This document shows positions 30,651-40,884 of a stretch of 54,593 nucleotides of DNA, in pieces (position 1 is the first letter of the stretch; each line of letters starts with the position of its first letter). Position numbers and translations under genes: made by a program. A model generated the notes under the pieces. It ran no database searches, was not told where the DNA came from, and saw nothing but the letters and a program-made list of their open reading frames with translations. Source of the stretch: Cytophagales bacterium (GTDB lineage Bacteria; Bacteroidota; Bacteroidia; Cytophagales; Cytophagaceae); the NCBI GenBank assembly GCA_013297765.1, contig JAAFID010000003.1, forward strand, positions 1 through 54,593, read 5' to 3'.

Positions 30651-31251
30651 TTTGAATACTATTTTTAAAAATCATTTTAGTGTAATCTCCCGATGCTTCC
30701 ATCATTAGAATGGTGTGTACATGCAAAGTTTTTTTATCAATGTATATTTTAATTTTTTGCATCATCTCTTGAATAGCTTTTTCTGTAGGTTTCATTTCTA
30801 GCAAATAAGAAGATTCATTTTCAAAATAGGTCACGTTGTACTTTCTGCTGTGCAGCACATCGCCCTTTAGGGTTGCCACCATCATATCATTTATTTCACG
30901 AAATGTTTTATTGGCATTAGTATCAAATTTATTGATTTTGCTACCGTCTTTGATATACATTTTTCCATTATTCAATACCATCAAATATTGAAAGGGTGCA
31001 GTATATTCCAGCCTTACTTTATTTTCTTTTTTGTATTTGAATTTGCCATTCGATTTAATATCGGCTTCCATCATACTCAAATGTTTTTCTTGTACAAAAT
31101 CGCTATGGATAGAAGTTAATTTTTTGCTGGCTACATCAAATTTATTTGAAAACACATCCACATCTTTTAATGGTTTAAAACCTGCTTCTTGGGCAGCAAC
31201 GTGAATAATAATGCCTAAGAATAGCACTACACTGAGCAAAATAAATTTCAT
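30613..31251 (-). CDS. LolA-like outer membrane lipoprotein carrier protein
   Basis: SDFVQEKHLSMMEADIKSNGKFKYKKENKVRLEYTAPFQYLMVLNNGKMYI typical LolA; ATG at 31251. Confidence 0.85.
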   Translation of the reverse strand: MKFILLSVVLFLGIIIHVAAQEAGFKPLKDVDVFSNKFDVASKKLTSIHSDFVQEKHLSMMEADIKSNGKFKYKKENKVRLEYTAPFQYLMVLNNGKMYIKDGSKINKFDTNANKTFREINDMMVATLKGDVLHSRKYNVTYFENESSYLLEMKPTEKAIQEMMQKIKIYIDKKTLHVHTILMMEASGDYTKMIFKNSIQNAAINDTEFVVK

Positions 31252-31384
31252 GATATGGTGTTCAATTGAAAAGACAAATATAGCTATTTGCAATGGGTTA
31301 AAAAGCGAATATTAAAAATGTGCTCGCAGTAGTTACAAGCATTCGGTTTACAAAAAAATACAACAACTTTAAAAAAGTAACTTT

Positions 31385-31606
31385 TTAAAAATGTACTAAC
31401 GAAACTTTTTTGCCGGTTTGTTTTTCACTTATTTGGTAATGGCTAGAATATTTAGAATTAGCAAATGGCCTGTGAATAGTATCTGTGGGCAAAGTTGCAG
31501 TAGTATTGGGTTTTGGCTTAATATTAATAATGGTTAATATCCATAGCGTGACAAAAATGCCCACAACATTTAACAGAGGAATGTATAGCTCAAGATTCTT
31601 TTTCAT
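31385..31606 (-). CDS. Small single-TM hypothetical protein
   Basis: 73-aa ORF in cluster orientation with one hydrophobic helix. Confidence 0.4.
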   Translation of the reverse strand: MKKNLELYIPLLNVVGIFVTLWILTIINIKPKPNTTATLPTDTIHRPFANSKYSSHYQISEKQTGKKVSLVHF

Positions 31607-31693
31607 AAATAGGGTTTAAAGATGTGCCATTTATTTCTATTTTCCAACCACACATTTCTATTTGTATATACTTTTCGACACCATAACGTAAGT

Positions 31694-33952
31694 CTATTTT
31701 GTTTTATTGCTCTTTTTATAAAATAACATGAGCAAAACTGGAAGTAAAAGCAAATCAGCAACAATGGCTATTAATAGCGTAAGCCCTATCAAAAAGCCAG
31801 TATAGAAAGTACTTTCAAAACTTGAAAGTAGTAAAGTTGCAAAGCCAGAAATCAATATCAGAGAAGTTACTATCATCGCTTTGCCAGTAGAGAGGTAGGT
31901 TCGTTTGATGGCGTATAGGTGTGATTGATGTAGCCGCAATTCCATTTTAAATCTTGATAAAAAATGAATAGAATCATCAACGGCAATACCAAAAGCAATG
32001 CTGAAAATGATAGACGTCGAGGCCTTGAGATGTATGCCACAAGCACCCATAATGCCGCCAATAACCAGCAAGGGAATTAGGTTTGGAATAAGTGCAAGTA
32101 CAATCATCTTGGTTTGGCGAAAGAGCAACCCAATGATGAGGGCGATGCTGACAATGCCCAATATCAAATCTTCAATAAGTGACTGTGCAAGGTAAGAGTT
32201 GTTTTTGTCTATCAATAGTGAACTGCCTGTTAGCTGGTAGTTCCAAAACTGCTTGCTCCCATTGGTTGTGAGGTATATTGCGAGGTCTTTATTTTTATTG
32301 GCAATAGCAAGGCTGCCGTCGTCTTTTATTTTTCCCGAAACTCTCATTTTAGAAAAATCTTTACTACAAAATGCAGCAAACTCTTTGCGTTTAGTGATGA
32401 GTTTTAGTTTTGGAAGCAATGTTTCAAATTCTTCCTTTGAGGGGAATTTATAATACTCATCTAGCCCACCATTGCTGGCTTGCATTAAATATTTAATAAA
32501 AGTATTGGGCGAAATAATATCTCTAACTTTGTATTTATTCGTCAAATAAATTTCTACTTCGTTTAGTTTACTTAGTGCAGCGTAATTCATAACACTGGTG
32601 GAATCTTTGGCGTAAATGGCCATTTCAAAAGGGCGAACACCACCAAAATTATCTTCTAAAAACTGTACACTTTTTTTTAGTGGGTCTTTGTCTGAAATAT
32701 CATCTAGCAATTTTGCATCTATGCTTATTTTAAACGTAAAAAAAATCGCCACCATCACCAGACTAATGGTAGTGCTGAGAATTAAATAGGGATTGCCACA
32801 AATCCATATCAGTAATTTTTGAAGCATTCGGTACCAAAAAACGTTTTCATTTTTTAGTTTGGCAATAGGTGGAGCCGGCAGTAAAACCAAGGCTGCAGGT
32901 AAAAAAGTGAATGCTAAAGCAAAAGCAACGAAAACTCCTATGCCTGTATAAAACCCGAAATCTCGGATGGGAGCAATGGTAGAATTGAGTAACGTCACAA
33001 AGCCTATGGCAGTAGTAACAGCAGTGATAAAAGTAGCCAAACCGACATCATTGAGTGCAAGTGTAAGCGCAGGAATTTTAGCGGTGCCATGCCGCAATTC
33101 TTCCAAATATTTGGAAAGTAAATGCGTCATGTCGGACATGGCAACGACAAATAAAATAGGTGGCAGCAAAGAGGTGAGCAAATCTAAATCTTTGCCTAGA
33201 ATAGACATAATGGCCAGTGTCCAAGCTATTGAAAGTACAACGGTGATTAGCGGCACCACAACACCCCAAACAGTGCGGTATGCAATGAATAAAAACAATC
33301 CAATGAGTATAGTAGAAGCTATGATAAAGATCAAAACCTCTTCTTGCATTTTCTCTACATAAATCTTTGAAGCCTTTATTTTACCTGCGGTATAGACGTT
33401 ATCAAAATGTTGAGCGGCAACTTTTGCATCTACAAAATCTATCAAATCATCGCCTGCTTTTTTTTTGATGTTCTGAGTATTGAAAATAATGATTGCTACC
33501 GCATTTTTGGTTTTAGAAATAAGCCCCGCACTTAAATGAGGATATTTGGCTATTCGTATAGAATCTTGTATTAATTTGTTGCTATCGTGCGTGTGCAAAA
33601 GTGGAATTTCAAAAAAGCCACCTGCGCCTATTACTGGAGTCTTCAAGTAAGTAGGGACAATTATTTTCCTTACCGCTGCATGGCTTCTGATTTGTGTACT
33701 TAGGGTATTTATTTTGTTTAAAAATACGGTATCATAAATCCCTTTTTTATTTTCAATAGCGACAATTAAAAAATCGGTATCGTTTTCAAAGTCTTTTCTA
33801 AACTGAAGTAAGTATTCAAGTTCCCCATCTTTTTGAGGAAAATAACTTTCAAAATCGTAGTTGAATTTTAGTTTGGCAATGTAAAAAGTGCTCGCTATAG
33901 AAATACAAACAATGGCAAGAATTAGTAGTATGCTTTTGCTTTTGAGGGTCAT
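31694..33952 (-). CDS. MMPL/RND-family exporter
   Basis: FYIAKLKFNYDFESYFPQKDGEL; FVVAMSDMTHLLSKYLEEL; FSIAFGIAVDDSIHFLSRFKMEL. Confidence 0.9.
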   Translation of the reverse strand: MTLKSKSILLILAIVCISIASTFYIAKLKFNYDFESYFPQKDGELEYLLQFRKDFENDTDFLIVAIENKKGIYDTVFLNKINTLSTQIRSHAAVRKIIVPTYLKTPVIGAGGFFEIPLLHTHDSNKLIQDSIRIAKYPHLSAGLISKTKNAVAIIIFNTQNIKKKAGDDLIDFVDAKVAAQHFDNVYTAGKIKASKIYVEKMQEEVLIFIIASTILIGLFLFIAYRTVWGVVVPLITVVLSIAWTLAIMSILGKDLDLLTSLLPPILFVVAMSDMTHLLSKYLEELRHGTAKIPALTLALNDVGLATFITAVTTAIGFVTLLNSTIAPIRDFGFYTGIGVFVAFALAFTFLPAALVLLPAPPIAKLKNENVFWYRMLQKLLIWICGNPYLILSTTISLVMVAIFFTFKISIDAKLLDDISDKDPLKKSVQFLEDNFGGVRPFEMAIYAKDSTSVMNYAALSKLNEVEIYLTNKYKVRDIISPNTFIKYLMQASNGGLDEYYKFPSKEEFETLLPKLKLITKRKEFAAFCSKDFSKMRVSGKIKDDGSLAIANKNKDLAIYLTTNGSKQFWNYQLTGSSLLIDKNNSYLAQSLIEDLILGIVSIALIIGLLFRQTKMIVLALIPNLIPLLVIGGIMGACGIHLKASTSIIFSIAFGIAVDDSIHFLSRFKMELRLHQSHLYAIKRTYLSTGKAMIVTSLILISGFATLLLSSFESTFYTGFLIGLTLLIAIVADLLLLPVLLMLFYKKSNKTK

Positions 33953-34120
33953 TGGTTATTACTTTGGAAACGCAATAATAATAGTTGTGGAGCGTTTGTG
34001 TTTGTATAAAATTAAAAGTAAATTTAATAGTAAGTACAATTTAAAATTCCGCTGTATTTCTAACCCATTATTGTTGCTGTTTGTTGCGGGAAATGGTGCA
34101 ATAAAATAAAAAATAAACTC

Positions 34121-34339
34121 ATGAAAAAAATCATTTTTGCATTATCATTAATTGCGGCTGTAGCCGTAGCTCCTTCTATCTATGCGGTATCTGTAAAATC
34201 AGAAGCTATTTCAGTATTGGATAAAGGAGAAGGAAAAAAGAAAAAGAAAAAAGATTGCGATGCATCGAAATGTGAGAAAGGTAAAAAATCTTGCTGCTCT
34301 GGTGCTGCTAAAGAAGCCGCTGCTGAACCAGCAAAATAA
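34121..34339 (+). CDS. Small secreted Lys/Cys-rich protein
   Basis: Signal peptide MKKIIFALSLIAAVAVAPSIYA; KKKKKKDCDASKCEKGKKSCCSG; followed by a terminator. Confidence 0.6.
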   Translation: MKKIIFALSLIAAVAVAPSIYAVSVKSEAISVLDKGEGKKKKKKDCDASKCEKGKKSCCSGAAKEAAAEPAK

Positions 34340-34372
34340 TTGTTTCTAATTTGAATACATTGAAAAAGCCTT

Positions 34373-34396
34373 AGCTAAAAGTTGGGGCTTTTTTTT
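34373..34396 (+). terminator. Intrinsic terminator
   Basis: AAAAAGCC-N13-GGCTTTTTTTT. Confidence 0.75.
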
Positions 34397-34448
34397 GTTT
34401 CTATAGTTCGTTAATTTCAACTTCTTATTTTTATTTACCCATTTTCTT

Positions 34449-35243
34449 ATGCAGCAATACCACGATTTACTTCAGCACATACTACAACACGGCGTACAGA
34501 AGGGAGACCGCACGGGTACTGGCACGTTGAGTGTATTTGGGTATCAAATGCGGTTTGATTTGGCCAAAGGGTTTCCATTGCTCACTACTAAAAAGTTGCA
34601 TACCAAAAGTATCATTCACGAGTTGCTGTGGTTCTTAAAAGGCGATACCAATATTCAGTATCTGAAAGACAATGATGTAAAAATATGGGACGAATGGGCT
34701 GATGAAAATGGCAACCTTGGCCCTGTGTACGGTTATCAGTGGCGTAGCTGGCCTACTCCAGACGGTGGTTCTATAGATCAAATTTCTAATGTTATTAATC
34801 AAATAAAACAGAATCCCAATTCTAGAAGATTGATGGTGAGTGCATGGAATGTGGCCGATGTAGATAAAATGAAGTTGCCTCCATGCCACTCTATGTTTCA
34901 ATTTTATGTGGCAGACGGTAAACTATCTTGTCAATTATACCAGCGTAGTGCAGATGTTTTTTTGGGAGTGCCATTTAATATCGCTTCCTACGCCTTACTT
35001 ACCATGATGGTGGCACAAGTTTGCAACCTTGGTTTGGGCGATTTTGTCCATACCTTTGGCGATACGCATTTGTACCTAAATCATTTGGAGCAAGCACAAT
35101 TGCAATTGACCAGAGAATTTCGTTCACTACCAACCATGAAACTGAATCCAGCCATAGGTTCTATTTTTGATTTTAAGTTTGAAGATTTTACGCTAGAAAA
35201 TTACGACCCACATCCTCATATTAAAGCGGTGGTGGCGGTGTAG
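34449..35243 (+). CDS. thyA: Thymidylate synthase
   Basis: [56 protein letters not shown]. Confidence 0.98.
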   Translation: MQQYHDLLQHILQHGVQKGDRTGTGTLSVFGYQMRFDLAKGFPLLTTKKLHTKSIIHELLWFLKGDTNIQYLKDNDVKIWDEWADENGNLGPVYGYQWRSWPTPDGGSIDQISNVINQIKQNPNSRRLMVSAWNVADVDKMKLPPCHSMFQFYVADGKLSCQLYQRSADVFLGVPFNIASYALLTMMVAQVCNLGLGDFVHTFGDTHLYLNHLEQAQLQLTREFRSLPTMKLNPAIGSIFDFKFEDFTLENYDPHPHIKAVVAV

Positions 35244-35294
35244 TTATTTAACTTATAGAAAGTTTCAAACTTTCCAAAAGTTGAGAAAACTAAT

Positions 35295-36134
35295 TTATGA
35301 AATTACACTTTCAGTATATTTTTTAAAATTATTCAAAATCATTTGCCAGCCTTGTTGTTGCATTTCCGCAGGATTCTCATTTTCAGGGTCAAATGTGGTG
35401 GAGACAAGCGTTTGGTGTTCGATGGTTTCAAATGAAGTCGTTGCTATTCTCCCATCGGCCATTGTGTATGTTAATTCTTGCGGCATTTCAACTTTGGTAT
35501 AGATAGCTTCAAAATCAAAACCAAAACTTCCATCTTTAGCTTCCATCCTAGCGCTATATTTCCCACCTACCCTCAAATCATTCTCGGCTCTAGGGCACAG
35601 CCAATCGTCAGAAGCAAAGTTCCAATTGGTAATGTGTTCTGGTTGCGTATAGCAAGCCCAAACTTTGGCTATGGGTGCATTAACTGTTGTACTTACTTTA
35701 ATTTTTGTGGACATGGATTCTAAATGATTTTTTAAAAGTTGAAGGGAATGTAATGTTCCATCTTTGTAACCATCGGCCACCGCTTGGGTAGTCACTATTT
35801 GAATCTGCAATAATTTTGTTTTATTGCCATCTAATTTTTCTAGTAAATAGCTTTCTTCAATTAGTCCAGTACTTTGGCTGGGGTATATGCACGTAAGTTC
35901 TTTATGCAATCTTATGGTTTTGATGCTTCCTTGCCATATCATTTCCATGCCTTCCCATTGCATTACTTTTCCAGTTTCATCGTAGCATGTGTAGATAATC
36001 TCACTGCCTTGTTTCCAATCTGTAGCCACAGTTACACGCTTCATCCACTTATGGAACTCGTTAGCATTAGTGAGGGCTAGCCATACTTTTTCTATCGAAG
36101 CGTTTATTTCTATTTCTAAATTGTTCGTTATCAT
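35295..36134 (-). CDS. Protein with two tandem SRPBCC/AHSA1-like domains
   Basis: Both halves start with the pattern (V/I)xxxxxxIxKVWxxxTxxxxxxxW (IEKVWLALTNANEFHKW; IAKVWACYTQPEHITNW). Confidence 0.75.
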   Translation of the reverse strand: MITNNLEIEINASIEKVWLALTNANEFHKWMKRVTVATDWKQGSEIIYTCYDETGKVMQWEGMEMIWQGSIKTIRLHKELTCIYPSQSTGLIEESYLLEKLDGNKTKLLQIQIVTTQAVADGYKDGTLHSLQLLKNHLESMSTKIKVSTTVNAPIAKVWACYTQPEHITNWNFASDDWLCPRAENDLRVGGKYSARMEAKDGSFGFDFEAIYTKVEMPQELTYTMADGRIATTSFETIEHQTLVSTTFDPENENPAEMQQQGWQMILNNFKKYTESVIS

Positions 36135-36565
36135 TTTCCAGCATCGATTAAGGTTTGAATATCAAATTTCTTCATCTTCATAAAAGCGGTCATCACGTTT
36201 TGTCCTTTGATTGGGTCAGCCATTAATTTTCCTAATATCTTGGGAACTACCTGCCACGATACGCCAAATTTATCTTTACACCATCCACATTGACTTTCAC
36301 TGCCCCCGTTGGTCGTTAAGCTATTCCAATAATAATCTATTTCCTCTTGATTTTCGCACTGGATTACAAATGAAACTGCTTCGTTAAATTTGAAGTGCGG
36401 TCCACCATTTAAACCCATAAATTTTTTGCCATCCAATTCCCAAATGACTACCATGGGATTTTCATCCGTTATTTTAGAATTTTTAAAAATGGAGCAGTAA
36501 AATTCTGCTGCCGCCTTGGCTTGGCCATCAAACCAAAGGCAAGGATATATTTCATTTATCATCAT
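36131..36565 (-). CDS. PhnB/3-demethylubiquinone methyltransferase-like VOC protein
   Basis: YPCLWFDGQAKAAAEFYCSIF..CGWCKDKFGVSWQVVP. Confidence 0.85.
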   Translation of the reverse strand: MMINEIYPCLWFDGQAKAAAEFYCSIFKNSKITDENPMVVIWELDGKKFMGLNGGPHFKFNEAVSFVIQCENQEEIDYYWNSLTTNGGSESQCGWCKDKFGVSWQVVPKILGKLMADPIKGQNVMTAFMKMKKFDIQTLIDAGK

Positions 36566-36580
36566 TACAGTATTTTAAAT

Positions 36581-37876
36581 TTATCTCAAATCTATAAAAT
36601 CAACTGGTTTACGTTGTATTGGGTTGGTTTTTACTTTTTCAATGTCGGCTGCACTCACAAATTTGATACTAGGTGCGACTCTCAATTTTGCTCTAAAGGT
36701 GTCTTTGATTTGCTTTTCCAACTGGGTGGTCACCTCGTGGGCATATACAAAGGCAACCAGTTCATCGGTATCTAAATTATTGGTAGATACCTCTACATAG
36801 TAGTTATAAACCTCTGGTATGCCATTCAATACATCGTTGAGTGCTTGCGGATATAGGGTAGTGCCTTTGTATTTTATCATTTGACTTTTTCTACCAACTA
36901 TAGGGCCTATGCGCCAAGAAAGATTTTGGCTATCATCTATTAATTTATGAATAATGCACAAGTCGCCAGTTTTAAATCTTATCAAAGGCATGCCTTCTGT
37001 ACCTAGGGTAGTAACGGTAAGCTCGCCTACTTCACCATCTGCTACTGGGTTGTTTTCTGCATCTAAACTTTCTATAATGGCAAGTTCTGGAATCAAATGC
37101 CCACCTCTACCTGCTTCACATTCGGTAAATGCAGTTCCTATTTCTGTTGAGGCATAGGTGGAGTGCAGGCTTACTGCTGCCCACTCAGCCTTGATGCGGT
37201 TACCTACTTCATTTAAAGAAAAATCTTGATGGCGTATTGGTTCGCCCACACAAATAATTTTTTGGATACTTGAATTTTTAAAATCAATTTTTTTCTGTTT
37301 GGCAAAGTCTATCAATCGCAATACGAAAGAGGGTACAGCTATCAATACATTTGGTTTGATACGTGCAATGGTATCCCACTGCAATTCAGGATTGCCAGGC
37401 CCTACACGAACTGCTGCTGCACCTATTTGTCGAAGCCCTGAAAAATAAGCTAGGCCAGCCATAAACCTTCTGTCTAGCGTTACAGTTAGCTGCACAATGT
37501 CATTGGCAGTAATGCCTGCGGTAGCCAAAGAACGGTATTCATTATAGGCAAGTCGATCTAGGTCTTTGTCGGTAAGCACAAATGTTACGGGGTCGCCCAG
37601 CGTACCAGAGGTAGTCACATAGTCTATTATTTTACTGCGGCCTACACATACAAAATCTTGATTGTGCAGTTGCAAATCTTCTTTGTCGGTGGTAGGTATT
37701 TTTACCAAATCTGCAATGGTTTTTATACCCTTAATGTCTATATTATGCGTGGCAAATACCTTTTGGTAAAATGGGGAATGGGCGGCTACATAGGCCAATG
37801 TTGCTTGTAGTTCTCGCTCTTGAAAGTGTGATATATTGCTAGCAGCGCCTACTGTATGGTGTAAAAATTGATTCAT
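36581..37876 (-). CDS. PaaK-like AMP-forming acyl/aryl-CoA (or ACP) ligase
   Basis: YVTTSGTLGDPVTFVLTDKD, HSTYASTEIGTAFTEC, IKYKGTTLYPQALNDVL. Confidence 0.87.
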   Translation of the reverse strand: MNQFLHHTVGAASNISHFQERELQATLAYVAAHSPFYQKVFATHNIDIKGIKTIADLVKIPTTDKEDLQLHNQDFVCVGRSKIIDYVTTSGTLGDPVTFVLTDKDLDRLAYNEYRSLATAGITANDIVQLTVTLDRRFMAGLAYFSGLRQIGAAAVRVGPGNPELQWDTIARIKPNVLIAVPSFVLRLIDFAKQKKIDFKNSSIQKIICVGEPIRHQDFSLNEVGNRIKAEWAAVSLHSTYASTEIGTAFTECEAGRGGHLIPELAIIESLDAENNPVADGEVGELTVTTLGTEGMPLIRFKTGDLCIIHKLIDDSQNLSWRIGPIVGRKSQMIKYKGTTLYPQALNDVLNGIPEVYNYYVEVSTNNLDTDELVAFVYAHEVTTQLEKQIKDTFRAKLRVAPSIKFVSAADIEKVKTNPIQRKPVDFIDLR

Positions 37877-37879
37877 GAA

Positions 37880-38266
37880 TTAGATAGTGGATAGTAATAC
37901 AAATGCACTTGCCATGGTGTGGGTATGCGACAATGACAGGTGTGCCACCCATTGCAAAGTGCCTATTTCTTGAGCAATGATGGAATTGGTGTGGTTATCA
38001 AAATTAAAAAAAGGCTTTCCATTGGCATGGCGTGCTACTTCAATTTTCGATAGTTCAATGTTCAGCAACAAACCCTTGCCTATAGCTTTTAGCAGCGATT
38101 CTTTGGCTGCAAAGCGGGCTGCAAAGTGCTGTGCCGAGTGCCGCATAGCTTGGCAATATTTAATTTCATTCGCAGAAAAAACCATTTCCATAAATCCAGT
38201 GTTTTTTTGAAGTTTTTCTTCTATTCTTTTCACTTCCACCAAATCTGTTCCTATGCCTATAATCAT
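37880..38266 (-). CDS. acpS: Holo-ACP synthase (4'-phosphopantetheinyl transferase)
   Basis: MIIGIGTDLVEVKRIE, FAARFAAKESLLKAIGKG. Confidence 0.93.
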   Translation of the reverse strand: MIIGIGTDLVEVKRIEEKLQKNTGFMEMVFSANEIKYCQAMRHSAQHFAARFAAKESLLKAIGKGLLLNIELSKIEVARHANGKPFFNFDNHTNSIIAQEIGTLQWVAHLSLSHTHTMASAFVLLSTI

Positions 38267-38270
38267 CTGC

Positions 38271-39929
38271 TTATTTTTGATTTATAGTTGCTAGTTTGTT
38301 TTTTAAATTTTGCCTATCGGTTTCTGAGGGCATGTCATATTGTAGGGCTTGTAAATAGTAGCTTTTAGCCCTTATGTAATCTTTATTTGTATTGAAATAA
38401 TCGCCTAATAATTGATAGGTATAAAAGTAGTTTGGATTAAGATTTTTAAATTTTTCCACCTTTTCAGCATTCATTTGAAAATATTTTGATGTCCCATTGA
38501 TATAAGCTAATATTTTTGTTGATTCTACTTTAAAAGTCTCAAATTTTTTGTACTGATCAGAATATAAAAAGCTATCAGGTGCAATGTTTTTAGTACTTGC
38601 AGCTAGCTTGGCAGTCGGGTTGGCAAAAATACTATCCAAATTGTAATAGTTGTATTTCCCCAATTGATATGGTGCAGTAGATACCCATACCTCTTTTTTG
38701 TAGGGATTAAAAATAATAGAATGATGAGCTATCAACTGATTTATAGCTTTGGGATTGCCCATACCTAGAGGCTTTTCATCGATTCCGTTTTGGTTTCTTA
38801 GTAGGTTGGCTATTGTATTTTGATCATGTTTGGGAACAGCATGAAGCAATTGCACTACCCGCTGCTGACGATAGGCCGAGGTGCTATCTTGAATATTTTC
38901 CATATTAGATTTTATCCCTTTCAAACTATCGCTTTGAAAGTGATTGGCACATACTATGCGGTTTTGGGTAGGGTAATATAAAAAAGTTTTGTTGGGCGTT
39001 TTTTCAATAATCGCCATTTTTTTGTCTATTGCCGAAGCTATCATAAAAGATTCGGAAACAAAACTTTGGTATTTTTTTGCAATCATATAGGCCTCTTCAA
39101 TATTTGAGGCATACTGCAATATATCTCTAGCTATAATAGATACTGGTGTACCGCTGTGGTCGGGTATTTCTGATTTATCGGCATTGAGTGTTACTGTAAG
39201 GCCTTTGTCGTTCATGCCAGAAAGTACGCCTATCATACCGCCCCAGGTTACGCTCATAAATGAGTTTCCGTGTGTAGGGTTTACAAATGCTACTATTTTT
39301 TCTTTTGCAAAATCATCGCCAACATAGAAATCAAAATTTCGCCCTACATACATACCACTATCTGTAGCATATTCGCCCCATGCCCCTACAGCAGTGCAAG
39401 CGACGAGGTGCATGTTTTGCAATGCATGGCCTATGTCGTGGGCTGCATGGTAGTTAAGCAGGCGTTGATAAGGTGATGCTATATAGTCAAATTTGGGGGA
39501 GGCAAATTGCGAGATACCATATATTTCCTTTTGATATTCGATAGGTATGTAATCGTTTAGGTTTCTATTGAACCAGCCCACAAATAGCTTCAGTACCCAT
39601 TGGTACACTTTGGAAGGTACTTTAGTGTTCAATTCATTTACAAAATATACTTCTTGTTGCTGACTTAGGGCTTGGGTCAGTATTCCATTGGCATAGCCTA
39701 GTTGGTAGCCGTCGCCTTCCACATACAGTTGCCATATACCTTGCTGCTGTTGGCTTAGCCAGCTATTGCCAAAGTAGGTAACATTGTCAATCTTAGATAA
39801 TGCTAATTTCGGCATGGTTTCTAACTTGCTTACTTTGGGCGAGGAAATTTGAATACTCCACAATAGTATCATCATAAGCAACGCAACGGATGCTATAAAG
39901 AAGGCTGAAATGATGATAAATTTTTTCAA
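38271..39929 (-). CDS. C45 / acyl-CoA:6-APA acyltransferase-like Ntn-hydrolase with TPR-like C-terminus
   Basis: ACTAVGAWGEYATDSGMYVGRNFDFYVG...SVTWGGMIGVLSGMNDKGLTVTLNA. Confidence 0.82.
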   Translation of the reverse strand: MKKFIIISAFFIASVALLMMILLWSIQISSPKVSKLETMPKLALSKIDNVTYFGNSWLSQQQQGIWQLYVEGDGYQLGYANGILTQALSQQQEVYFVNELNTKVPSKVYQWVLKLFVGWFNRNLNDYIPIEYQKEIYGISQFASPKFDYIASPYQRLLNYHAAHDIGHALQNMHLVACTAVGAWGEYATDSGMYVGRNFDFYVGDDFAKEKIVAFVNPTHGNSFMSVTWGGMIGVLSGMNDKGLTVTLNADKSEIPDHSGTPVSIIARDILQYASNIEEAYMIAKKYQSFVSESFMIASAIDKKMAIIEKTPNKTFLYYPTQNRIVCANHFQSDSLKGIKSNMENIQDSTSAYRQQRVVQLLHAVPKHDQNTIANLLRNQNGIDEKPLGMGNPKAINQLIAHHSIIFNPYKKEVWVSTAPYQLGKYNYYNLDSIFANPTAKLAASTKNIAPDSFLYSDQYKKFETFKVESTKILAYINGTSKYFQMNAEKVEKFKNLNPNYFYTYQLLGDYFNTNKDYIRAKSYYLQALQYDMPSETDRQNLKNKLATINQK

Positions 39930-40167
39930 TGCTTTATGACTTAAAATAGGTTGCGAAATAGAAATGGAATGCTGCCAAAATCATCTTGAAGCAAACAACG
40001 TTTATGCAAAAGTAAAATAGATTTTGATCAAATCGGTTTTATACATCAATTCATAGCACTATTATCATACAAAATATTACATGTGTATAAAATCTAAAAG
40101 CACAAGCTAATGAAAGTAGATTTTATTACTAATATTACCATTTAGTTTTTTACCTTTTCAATGATTT

Positions 40168-40797
40168 ATGAAAATTTTTAAAATATGCTACTTCTTTTTA
40201 GCTTTTGCTAGCGTTGCTGAAGGCCAAACCCCTACCGATGTATTTGACCTTAAAAAAATAACATGGTTTGGAATCGATTGTTCGCATTTGAAATGTATAG
40301 GAAGTTATGCTGAATGGGGCGATGAACACAAAATAGTATATGAGGGAATGCCTAATTGGAATAAAGCTGTTATAGAAAAGCCTCGAAAATATAACTTAGG
40401 GAAAACATTTAATCATTGTGATGTAGATATTGATTTAAAGATTGTTCAGAAAATTAATTTTGATATCAATCCAGATAGTTTGGTATATGCCTATCTAGAC
40501 CCCCCATTATTAAAGGAAGAAGAAATAATTGTATATATAAAAAAATACATTAGCCAAGATAGACAAGGTTGGGGAGCAGTATTTTTAGCCGAAAATTTTA
40601 ATCGTAGAAGTAATAAAGCAATTGTAGATATTATCATTTTTGATATTTCAACTGGAAAAATTGGATTGATGAGAAGATTAACGACCAAAACAAATGTATA
40701 TAGACTAAAAAACATCCCATTAAAAGCAATTCTAAGCAGTATGGGTAAAATAAAACAAGAATGGAACAATTGGAAGATTGACACCATAAAAAAATGA
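40168..40797 (+). CDS. Hypothetical secreted protein, paralogue of the next gene
   Basis: Signal peptide; shares DVF..(I)TWFGIDxS..KxxG..WG..KI...WN..KYNLxKTF with 40885-41514; both 209 aa. Confidence 0.7.
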   Translation: MKIFKICYFFLAFASVAEGQTPTDVFDLKKITWFGIDCSHLKCIGSYAEWGDEHKIVYEGMPNWNKAVIEKPRKYNLGKTFNHCDVDIDLKIVQKINFDINPDSLVYAYLDPPLLKEEEIIVYIKKYISQDRQGWGAVFLAENFNRRSNKAIVDIIIFDISTGKIGLMRRLTTKTNVYRLKNIPLKAILSSMGKIKQEWNNWKIDTIKK

Positions 40798-40884
40798 CTT
40801 ACGAATAAGGATATCTCATATATTTTAATATCTATTCACTAACTTTAATCTTCTTTTGTTTTTATACCTTTTAAAAATACGATT

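Noticed and set aside
31371-31390. TTTAAAAAAGTAACTTTTTAAA as a terminator
   Set aside because: AT-only weak imperfect stem overlapping the 73-aa ORF end; insufficient support.
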